A stretch of DNA of 54,354 bases from Akkermansia muciniphila. GTDB taxonomy: Bacteria > Verrucomicrobiota > Verrucomicrobiia > Verrucomicrobiales > DEV007. The translations under genes and the position numbers were made by a program. Numbering within the stretch: the first letter of the stretch is position 1; each line of letters opens with the position of its first letter. The notes beneath the pieces are model-generated. The model had not been told where the DNA came from and did no database searches. It was given only the letters and a program-made list of their open reading frames with translations. The stretch lies in NCBI GenBank assembly GCA_945883495.1, contig CAMCXS010000040.1:1-54354 (forward strand), written 5' to 3'. Of this stretch, positions 1 to 7,400 are shown piece after piece.

Positions 1-185
1 AGGAAACATATCCAGACTATACCCTCTATCTGGCCATTCCCTCAGACACCCACGAAACGTTCTTTCGGCAGCCGATTGTCCAGCGCGTCATCGCACGCTA
101 TGGTATCAATTTGATCGTCTGCAACATCCCCGAACGAACCATCGAACAATGGATACCCGCGAAGCCTACGAGCGAGCCATCCTGA
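1..185 (+). CDS. xisH: XisH-family protein, C-terminal part (5' end outside window)
   Basis: The frame beginning at base 3 is open from the window edge to a TGA at 183-185. Its translation has the typical XisH tail: YLAIP, then ETFFRQPIVQRVI, then INLIVCN and EQWIP. XisH is known as a fdxN-element excision controlling factor from heterocyst-forming cyanobacteria, but xisH-xisI pairs are widespread in bacteria without such elements, and the protein has a restriction-endonuclease-like fold. The reading frame overlaps the start of xisI by 37 bases, the usual arrangement of the pair. Only about 60 residues are visible, so the N-terminal catalytic region cannot be assessed. The family call is by motif memory. 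Confidence 0.75.
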   Translation, partial: ETYPDYTLYLAIPSDTHETFFRQPIVQRVIARYGINLIVCNIPERTIEQWIPAKPTSEPS

Positions 186-487
186 CGGTCCTGGAAGATC
201 ACCTTCCCCGGATTCCGCAGCCCGGGCTCCAAGTCACCTTGGTCAAGGACCGGGAAAACGGCCATTACCAGATCGTGCATTCCGGTTGGCAGCAGGGAAC
301 CTATTCCTACGGCTCCGTCCTTCACATCGATCTGACCCCAGACCACAAGGCCGTGGTCCTCCACAACGGCACCGAGGCGATGATCGCGGACGATCTCCAC
401 GAGGCCGGAATCCCGAAACAGGACATCATCCTCGCCTTCCTTCCCCGGTATGCCCAGGAGGCGTCGGGGTTCGGGGTGGGGAATTGA
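149..487 (+). CDS. xisI: XisI-family protein
   Basis: 112 residues, the normal XisI length. The sequence follows the family pattern: an N-terminal helix with YERAILTVLEDH, then the strand block with DRENGHYQIVHSGW, then VLHIDLTPDHK, then HNGTEAMIADDLHEAGIPK and a C-terminal aromatic/glycine tail. XisI is the partner of XisH; in cyanobacteria both are needed for fdxN element excision, but the biochemical role outside those is not established. It starts inside the end of xisH (37-base overlap), which implies translational coupling. No excision element or flanking direct repeats are visible here, so a recombination role in this organism is not supported by the sequence. Confidence 0.85.
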   Translation: MDTREAYERAILTVLEDHLPRIPQPGLQVTLVKDRENGHYQIVHSGWQQGTYSYGSVLHIDLTPDHKAVVLHNGTEAMIADDLHEAGIPKQDIILAFLPRYAQEASGFGVGN

Positions 488-573
488 CGGTCGTTTGGAC
501 GTGAGCTAAGGCGGCGCCCGGGCCCGGACCGGTCCCCGCGCCGAAGTGACAATCTGACGTGGAGCCCAATTCA

Positions 574-644
574 CGTAGGCCGGACATTCCTGTCCGGCCA
601 ACAACCATCCACGGGAAAGGCCAGACAAGAATGTCCGGCCTACG
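574..644. repeat. Imperfect hairpin repeat (REP-like)
   Basis: Two 26-base arms, 574-599 and 619-644, are reverse complements with only two mismatches and enclose a 19-base loop. The core reads GTAGGCCGGACATTC on the left and its complement on the right. It lies in the 298-base stretch between xisI and the next gene, which otherwise shows nothing recognisable. It has no T-run, so a simple intrinsic terminator is less likely than a dispersed palindromic repeat, although it could still end xisHI transcripts. A hairpin of similar design occurs at 47774-47793. Confidence 0.8.
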
Positions 645-785
645 GAGAGAAGGCGAGTCAGTAAGCGACAGTTAAGCAGGTTGATTGTTGAGTGCTTAGG
701 GTTGTCAGTCTACTTGGCCCATTTCACGACAGACGGATTCACCTTCACGATCACGGCGTTACCCGTTACACTTCGAGCTTCTACT

Positions 786-1343
786 ATGATGAAGGCCACC
801 CTATCTATCCTGTTGGCAGTTCTTTTCGTTGCGATTTCTCACGCTGCGTCGGACACGGACGTCACGATTCTTGCTGCGACCAGCGTTGAGATCAGAGACG
901 ATCAGGTCACGATTATCGGCCGCGCTACTACGCGAAGTAGAGTGGTGGTGTCGGACGAACCCGGAGACTTCCTTGGGCGATCAACGCGATGGATTGAGGC
1001 ATATTCAGAAAATGTCGCCCTCGTGATCAATCGACCCTCACTCCACTGGAATGGTCCAGATGGCGAGGAGAAGGCCAAGTATCGGCGAATCACAGAAGAC
1101 GGATGGCAGATGACCCTCGATGCCGCAAAGGATCTTCGGGCGGGCAAGCAAGTTGGCCGCATCGGTTACTATCAGCCGACGATCACCATCGCAAACTCGA
1201 CGATTGTGAAGATTGAAGGCACTGGCTACTTGTATCCCAAGCGCGTAGTCGAAGAGGCAGAACGAGCCGGCGCGGGCCGCCCCGTGGTTGAGCCGGAGAG
1301 TGCCGACAAACTGAGACTGGAAGCGGAGGGGCGCTCCCGGTAG
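786..1343 (+). CDS. Hypothetical exported protein
   Basis: 185 residues from the tandem ATG ATG at 786. The first 20 or so residues (MMKATLSILLAVLFVAISHA) form a clean signal peptide ending in SHA, so the mature protein would start at ASDTD. A longer frame exists to a TTG at 681, but its extra residues precede the signal peptide and look non-coding. The mature part alternates short beta-strand-like segments (VTILAATSVEIRDDQVTIIG) with charged loops and ends in a Glu/Arg-rich tail. I do not recognise a family. There is no clear ribosome-binding site. It stands 54 bases upstream of a small membrane-protein frame on the same strand. Confidence 0.6.
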   Translation: MMKATLSILLAVLFVAISHAASDTDVTILAATSVEIRDDQVTIIGRATTRSRVVVSDEPGDFLGRSTRWIEAYSENVALVINRPSLHWNGPDGEEKAKYRRITEDGWQMTLDAAKDLRAGKQVGRIGYYQPTITIANSTIVKIEGTGYLYPKRVVEEAERAGAGRPVVEPESADKLRLEAEGRSR

Positions 1344-1397
1344 CGGTGCCTGGCGCTATCGTTGGCTCGTTGACAAGAATCACGCAAAGCTGCCCCA

Positions 1398-1793
1398 ATG
1401 ACCTCCTCGCGGATCTTCCGCATTTACTATGTCCTTCTGTTCAGCGCAGGAGTAACGGACTTTGTGTTTCGACCCTTGGTTCTCGGATTCCTTGGCCCGG
1501 CTTGCCTTCTGAGCCTTGCCCGGCCAGAGGATGCTGTCCGGCGAGTGCTTGGCACGCCTTGGATCGGAACGTGTTTTCTCACGCAATTCGTGATCGGCGC
1601 CTTAATGGTATGGGCGGGACAGCTACGCCATGCCGCTGCGGCGGTTATCCTAGTTGGAGCGGTCTATTGTTGGCTTTGTGACTGCATCCTGATCTCAACC
1701 CTCGCGTCCCGCACGCCGGCCCCTGGACGGGGAGGAGTCCAGAGGCCGGGTTCGGGAGATGAGCAGGGAGGTAGGTTGGGGAGGAAAACTTAG
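1398..1793 (+). CDS. Possible small integral membrane protein
   Basis: 131 residues. Three hydrophobic stretches are visible: about residues 8-40 (YYVLLFSAGVTDFVFRPLVL and onward), 52-70 (GTPWIGTCFLTQFVIGALMV) and 77-97 (HAAAAVILVGAVYCWLCDCI), followed by a Gly/Arg-rich soluble tail of low complexity. No family is recognised. The frame overlaps the stop codon of the convergent minus-strand gene by 4 bases. The hydrophobic pattern favours a real gene, but the tail looks like read-through into non-coding sequence, so it is called with caution. Confidence 0.45.
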   Translation: MTSSRIFRIYYVLLFSAGVTDFVFRPLVLGFLGPACLLSLARPEDAVRRVLGTPWIGTCFLTQFVIGALMVWAGQLRHAAAAVILVGAVYCWLCDCILISTLASRTPAPGRGGVQRPGSGDEQGGRLGRKT

Positions 1794-2425
1794 CGGACCG
1801 GAATCGCTCGATACACCGGGACTTCGCGGGTGGGAGTCACGACTACCGGGCGGCGGGAGCGCGTTCCGGTCCAGGGATTGTCTTCGTCAAAAATGCTGGG
1901 GCGATTGTAGCCGAATCGGGGATCCACGCCGCGGGAGGGACGGCGGTATCCGGCTTGGACGTTCCAGGAATCGAGCGTTCGTTCCATGCGGACGATGATC
2001 CCGTCCATGCTGGCCAACAGGTCGAGGGCTTCTCCGAGGCAGCGGCGCGAGTGTCGCCCGTATCCGCCATCGACGAGGAGTTCTTCCAAGTGATGCACTT
2101 CGCGGTGCAAATCCGCCAACGTCTCGCGGAAGCAATTGCAGTCCGTCTCGCCGTCCTCGGCCATCTCTTCCACATGATGGGCCAAATCTTCGATCTCCGC
2201 GGCGTCGCAGAGGACATGACGGAGAAGGGGAGAGCCGCCCAGATGGTAGCGGAGCTCGTCGTTGAGGCCGTCGGCGAGGTTTTGCAAGTCTCGGGACATC
2301 CGGATGAGGTTGCCGTAGCAAGAATCGGCCTGGGCGGCAATCGGCCAACCGGAGATCCCGGCGAGAACCAGGGCGAGCCACGTCGCGGAGGTCGAACGGA
2401 AACGGGAGGGGGAGCGGGGAATCAT
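1790..2425 (-). CDS. Hypothetical exported His/Glu-rich helical protein
   Basis: 211 residues from the ATG at 2425. The frame is open to 2506, but a signal peptide (arginine-rich start, TWLALVLAGISGWPIAAQA, cleavage before DSCYG) begins only at 2425. The mature N-terminus is helical and heptad-like: SCYGNLIRMSRDLQNLADGL, then AEIEDLAHHVEEMAEDGETD and LADLHREVHHLEELLVDGGY. Four cysteines lie in this helical part (SCYG, VLCD, DCNCF), suggesting disulfides or metal binding. The C-terminal third is Arg/Pro-rich (RRPSRGVDPRFGYNRPS). Similar short periplasmic helical proteins are common in PVC bacteria, but no function is known to me. It is convergent with the frame at 1398-1793. Confidence 0.6.
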   Translation of the reverse strand: MIPRSPSRFRSTSATWLALVLAGISGWPIAAQADSCYGNLIRMSRDLQNLADGLNDELRYHLGGSPLLRHVLCDAAEIEDLAHHVEEMAEDGETDCNCFRETLADLHREVHHLEELLVDGGYGRHSRRCLGEALDLLASMDGIIVRMERTLDSWNVQAGYRRPSRGVDPRFGYNRPSIFDEDNPWTGTRSRRPVVVTPTREVPVYRAIPVR

Positions 2426-2528
2426 GGGTTCCGGTGGCACTGTTGGGGCGCAGACGCGGCCCGCCTTGGCGCTTGCGCGAGATTTTCCGGAAGGCGAGGC
2501 GGCCACGCCTCGTGCTCCCCGGAAGCCA

Positions 2529-2681
2529 ATGTTCCGCCGTTTCGTTCCTCTTCTCCTCGTCGCTCTCAGCCCGCTGCTGGCGCCCCGGTTGTTGGCGGCG
2601 GCTCAAAGCCCGGACGCGGAGATCGGTCCGTTCTTGGAGGAACATTGCTTTCGCTGCCACGTCCTCGCGCCCGGCCGTTAG
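2529..2681 (+). pseudogene. Remnant of a planctomycete-type cytochrome (PSCyt1/PSD1) N-terminus
   Basis: A 50-residue frame starting at ATG 2529 has a perfect signal peptide (MFRRFVPLLLVALSPLLAPR and LLAAAQS) followed by IGPFLEEHCFRCH and then stops after LAPGR. In PVC bacteria this exact order (signal peptide, short helix, E-x-H-C-x-x-C-H heme site) opens the large DUF1553/DUF1549 cytochrome-like proteins of about 800-1100 residues. Here everything after the heme site is missing. The remnant ends 17 bases before the ceramidase-like gene. A real 50-residue peptide cannot be excluded, but a truncated gene is more likely. Confidence 0.55.
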
Positions 2682-2698
2682 CTCAATCTTCTCGTTCC

Positions 2699-4213
2699 AT
2701 GCTCCTGATTCGCCGATTTGTGCTTTTGATCGCCGCTGGGTGCGGCTGTGGCCTCCTGTGTTTCCAAGCGCGAGCCGAGCTGCGCGCTGGCGTGTCCAAA
2801 GTGGATATAACGGATCGAGCCGCCGGGCCGGTAAACGATCCCTGTTTTGCCAAGGCGCTGGTGCTCGAACGCGACGGCTTGCGGATCGCGTTGGTCTCCG
2901 TCGATGCCGTGTCGATTGGCGAGATCGGCCGGATCGGCAATGATTTTCTAGGCACCGTTCGCCAGGCAGTGCAGCGTGAGGCGGGAATTGCTCCCGACGG
3001 CGTGTTGGTGAATGCGAGTCACTGCCATGGCACGGTGAGGATGGACACGGCGGCGTTGGTGATCCAGGCGGTGAACGAAGCTGCGAACCGCCTGGAACCC
3101 GTGCGGGCGGGTGCGGGCTCCGGTTTTGAGGACCGGGTCAGCGAGAACCGGCGGCTCAAACTCAAGGACGGGTCGGAGGCGGACATGCGGCGAGCGTACG
3201 CGATGCCATCGGACCATCAGATTGCCGCCGTGGGTCCGATCGATCCGCAAATCGGCCTGTTGAGGCTCGATCGGGTTTCCGACGGGAGGGCGATGGCGTT
3301 GCTCTACAACTTCGCCTGCCATCCCATCATGAACCCGCCGGGGAAGGGGAGTTCCGCGGACTATCCCGCGTACGCCTCGCGGTTGATTGAAGAGGCGTTG
3401 GGGCATGGGGCGCTTGCTTTCTTTGTGCAAGGATGCGGTGGGGACATCAATCCGGTTCGCTACAAGGAGGTGAACGCACCGCCGGATGCCGAACCCTTGG
3501 GAAACCTTCTTGGTCTGAGTGTGTTGCGGGCTGCCCGGGGCATTCGGGCCGAAGAAAATGGGGAGCTGAAAATTCGACGAGAGGTTGTCGAGCTTCCGCG
3601 AGCCCAGGACTACGAATTCCGGATCAAGGCCATTGAGGCGAAGCGGACGCAATTGGTGACCTCCTTGCAGCCGACGAACATCAATTTCAAAGCGTTTCTT
3701 CCGATGTTGATTGAGGAGAAACTTTCGCCGGACGCGCCGTCGCACTTCGTGCAGAGTTATCTGCACGAGCGGACGATGCAGCGAGAAACTCTCAGCCAAT
3801 TTGATGCGGATCGTCGTGCCAACCTGGAGCGTTATCGATCCAACATAGACGTGATGGAGGAGTTGACCCGGTTGAATACGAATCTGTCGTTGCTCCGCCG
3901 CCACTTGGAGCAGACGAAGGCAGCCGCGACGCCGACGCTTGCCGTGGAAGTCGTAGGCTTGCGGATTGGTGATTTCCGGCTCGTGACCTTCCCCGGTGAA
4001 GCCACGGTTGAAGTGGGGCTAAATATTAAGCAGGCGAGCGGACATCCTCATGCCTTCGTGGCCGCCTATACCAACGGCTACATTTACTACGCTCCCACGG
4101 CGGAGCAACGCCGCAACTCCGGCTACGCACAAGAGGATTGCGATACTCTTGTTGCTCCCGAATGGCAGGCCATCTTTGAGGCCAGAGCGGTGGAGATATT
4201 GGAAGGACTTTGA
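2699..4213 (+). CDS. Neutral/alkaline ceramidase-like secreted hydrolase
   Basis: 504 residues from the ATG at 2699. The same frame is open upstream to 1955, but that extension is antisense to another gene, while 2699 begins a signal peptide (IRRFVLLIAAGCGCGLLCF, then QARA before ELRAG). The mature sequence follows the neutral/non-lysosomal ceramidase pattern: ELRAGVSKVDIT, ALVSVDAVSIGEIG, the His-rich NASHCHGTV, NFACHPIMN, SSADYPAYASRLIEEA and FVQGCGGDINPVRY. In that family these segments supply zinc-binding histidines and the active-site serine; substrates are N-acyl amide lipids, but PVC genomes carry many divergent copies, so the substrate here is open. The C-terminal third contains a helical Arg/Glu/Leu insertion. 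It lies between two gene remnants and has no clear ribosome-binding site. Confidence 0.75.
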   Translation: MLLIRRFVLLIAAGCGCGLLCFQARAELRAGVSKVDITDRAAGPVNDPCFAKALVLERDGLRIALVSVDAVSIGEIGRIGNDFLGTVRQAVQREAGIAPDGVLVNASHCHGTVRMDTAALVIQAVNEAANRLEPVRAGAGSGFEDRVSENRRLKLKDGSEADMRRAYAMPSDHQIAAVGPIDPQIGLLRLDRVSDGRAMALLYNFACHPIMNPPGKGSSADYPAYASRLIEEALGHGALAFFVQGCGGDINPVRYKEVNAPPDAEPLGNLLGLSVLRAARGIRAEENGELKIRREVVELPRAQDYEFRIKAIEAKRTQLVTSLQPTNINFKAFLPMLIEEKLSPDAPSHFVQSYLHERTMQRETLSQFDADRRANLERYRSNIDVMEELTRLNTNLSLLRRHLEQTKAAATPTLAVEVVGLRIGDFRLVTFPGEATVEVGLNIKQASGHPHAFVAAYTNGYIYYAPTAEQRRNSGYAQEDCDTLVAPEWQAIFEARAVEILEGL

Positions 4214-4362
4214 CCGCCTGCATCGTTTCGTCTTCAACGAGGCGGCTCTCGGAAATCGGGGGCGTCGAATCTACTTTCGGCGAGGGACCAACGACGCACT
4301 CATCGCTCTCGAACAGCGTCACACCGTAGCGGGTGTGATCCATTGTTCCCCGCGCCGACCAG

Positions 4363-4497
4363 AAGGCGGGCGGTCAGCTCCCGAGCACTGAACGGCTTCA
4401 CGACATCATCTTCCTCGCCAGCCCGACCAGGTGATCGCCCCTCCGTCTGCAGGGCGAAGAAGATGTTGTCCGCGATGGACGGCTCAGCCTCGTAGTG
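4363..4497 (-). pseudogene. Internally deleted response-regulator remnant
   Basis: On the minus strand, 4497 to 4363 encodes YEAEPSIADNIFFALQTEG followed, after about six residues, by AGEEDDVVKPFSARELTARL. The first piece matches the beginning of an OmpR-type receiver domain (normally V-E-D-E-P-x-I-A-D-N); the second matches its end (normally G-A-D-D-Y-x-x-K-P-F-S-x-R-E-L). The roughly 70 residues between them, including the phospho-acceptor aspartate, are absent, and the frame then breaks into stops. No DNA-binding domain follows in any frame. It fills most of the 270-base gap between the ceramidase-like gene and the large heme protein, and its first codons overlap the last codons of that protein. 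Confidence 0.55.
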
Positions 4498-7400
4498 ATT
4501 GCAACCAAGCAACGAGATCGACCAATTCTTGGGCGCTGAGGACGGCGGCGAGGCCGGGCGGCATGAGGCTGGTGGTCATTTCCTCCCGGCTTGCGATTTG
4601 GTCCTTCTTCACTGGTTGACTGACGCCGCCGGGCATCCGGATGGTGAGGTCCGTGCTGGTTTCTCCCGTGACGAAACCGGCGAACGAAGAATTGTCCTTG
4701 GTCTTGATGATCACGCCCTGGAAGCCGTGGCTGATGGCGGCGCTCGGGTAGAGAATGGCTTCGTAGAGACCTTCCTTGGAAAGCTTGCTGCCGATTCCCG
4801 AGAGGGCGGGGCCGAACTCGATCCCGGCCGAGCCGACTTTGTGGCAGGTGATGCAGGTGGCTTTGCTGAAGGCGGCCTTGCCGTGATCGGGATTGCCCTT
4901 CATGGCGAGGAGCTCGGCCACTGGGGGCAGGCTTTCGGTGCCGAGGGCGGCGGGCACCTTGAACTTCGTCTTCGCCGCATTGCGCAAGCTCTCGTCCGTG
5001 GAGCGCGAGAGGGCCGTGGCCGCCAGGAAGTGGAGATCCGCTGGAAGCTGGCCGCTCTCGGAAAGCTTCACGAGCTCCTGACCTCCGCCCAGGGAAACGG
5101 CGAGCGAGGAGACCAGCTCACGGCGCAGTTCGGGGGTGAGTTCCTTGCGAGTCAACTGCCCGGAGAGCAGCTTCACGGCGGGGTTGTCGGCCACTTTGCC
5201 GATGGCCCGGATCAGGGAGACGGCTTGGTCCGGCTTGGGCGCCTTGGTGGCCTGGGAGAGAATGCGTCCCGAAGCTGCGGAGTCGCGGAGGAGAATCCGG
5301 GCGGCGTTGATCGCTTCCTCGCTTTCCGGAGCGGCGGAAATGACTTCGACGACCTCGGTTTCGAAACCGGGCAAGTTGAGCTTCTCGATCAAATCGATCA
5401 ATTCCGGCCGGCCACGCAAGGGCGCCAGCAGGGCATCCAAACGCGCGTTTCCGCCTTGAATCTTGGCGACGCCTTCGCGGCCGAGCAAACCAGCGGCGGC
5501 CAGGGCCACCTCTGGGGAACCTTCCTTGAAAATCTTCGCGTAAGCCGCCTGTTGCGCAGCGGTATCGGGTTGGAAATGGATCGCCCGGATCAAGCCCGGA
5601 TTTTTGGCCCCGTCGCGCAGGACGAGCTCGGCGATTTTCCCAGCGGAAACCTTGGCCCGGCTGCGCCAGACGATGTCATCGTGCGGCTTGGTCAACACGG
5701 CGAAGCGGGCGTTCCAATGCAGGTCCGCGCCGATCCCCAGCGCTTCCAGATACCAGCGATCCTTGCCGTCATACTTCTGCGCCAGCGCGGCCCAGAACGT
5801 ATCGGCCGCCGGTCCCGAGAGGAATCGCACTGCCAGGCACATTTCCCGGAGGACGGCGGGATCGCGTTCGTTATCCAGAGCGACGCTGAGTGGGGTGAGG
5901 AAGCCGTTTACGAGTTCCGGGTCATCGGCAATGCGTTGGGGTCCGCCGAAGAAGGCGCGCCAAGCGCGAATCGCGGTGATGCGGAGGTTCGGGTCCGCGC
6001 CGAGCAAGGTTTCCGTCATGAGTTGCGGGAAGCCGTCGCGATCCACGCTGGAGGCGAGGAGCCAGAGGGCGCGGGCGCGGAGATAGGTGGGCGCCTGGGT
6101 ATTGCGGAACAGCGAATGCATCGCTGGGATGGCCGATTTGCCGGAAGATGCGAGCTTTTGCCAAGCGAGGTAACGGGCGGACTCGTTCGGCGATTTGATG
6201 GCTTCGACCGCGCCTTCGATGGAATCAAAGCGATAGGCCGGGACCGCCATCTTCTTGTTGCCTTTGGGCGCCACGCGGAATATCCGGCCGCGCTCCAGAT
6301 CGGCCATGCCATGTCCGCCGACGCCGGGATCGTACCAATCCGCCACGATGAGCGATCCGTCGGGCGCCACGGCCACGTCGCTGGGGCGGAACCAGGGATC
6401 GTTGTTGGTCTCCAGGATGTTCAGGACTTCGGCGCGGTAACCGGCTCCCGAGGGTTTCGCGGGATAAGCGCGGACGACGTTGGGACCGGCGTCGCAATGA
6501 ATCGGCTGTCCGCGGAAGGCCGCTGGGAGCAAGGAACCTTCGTAGACGCAAATGCCGGTCGGGGAGCCTGCGCCGGTTTGCAGGAGATTGGGGACGACGC
6601 CGGGGTCGTTGAGGTGCCAGTGACGGAGGGGGATTTCCTCGTTCATTCCGGGGCGTGGATCGCGCCAACCGGCCCGGGTGATTTCGTCTTTGTAGCCGTA
6701 GTTCCCGTACTCCATGACGTAGTTGATGCGGACGCCTTTGTTGCCGTCATCGTCGTTGTCCGACTGCCAGAGCGTGCCGAAAGAATCGACGGCGACTTCC
6801 CAGTTGTTGCGGAAGTTCCAGCCGAGGGTCTCGACGTGGGTGCCGTCCAGATCACAGCGGAAGACCATGCCTTCTTGGTAAGGCAAGTTGCCGCCGCGGA
6901 CTTCACGTCCCGCGAGATCGATGATCACCTTGCCGGACGGATCGCAGAGTTGGGTGGCGGCGTTCCCGAAGTTGAAATAGAGCTTCCCATCCGGACCGAA
7001 GTGGAAGGCGTGGATCCCGTGGTCGTGCTGGCTGCCGCCGATTTTGGTGAAGAGGACTTGTTTGCTGCCCGCGTCCGCCTTGCTGTCGCCATCGCGGTCG
7101 AAGAGGCTGAAGACTTCATCGCCGCAGGAAATGATCACGCGATCGCCGAGGACGCAGATGCCATGGGCGCTATCGACATCGTGGCCCTGGTAGAAGACCT
7201 TGGATTGGTCCGCTTTGCCGTCGGCGTCATTGTCTTCAAGGATGAGGATTCGGTCGCCTTCGGGGCGTTTGCCCTGGTTCTTACGGTAATTGACGACTTC
7301 GCAAACCCAGACGCGGCCGCGGTGATCGACATCGATGGCGCTGGGACTCAGGAGGGCGGGTTCGGCGGCGAAGAGTTGGGCTTCCAGCTCGGGATGGACC

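Noticed and set aside
1955-2698. N-terminal extension of the ceramidase-like frame.
   Set aside because: It is antisense to the exported helical protein and precedes a clear signal peptide at 2699.
2948-3904. A 318-codon minus-strand frame opposite the ceramidase-like gene.
   Set aside because: Arg/His/Pro-rich shadow with no motif; the plus strand has family signatures.
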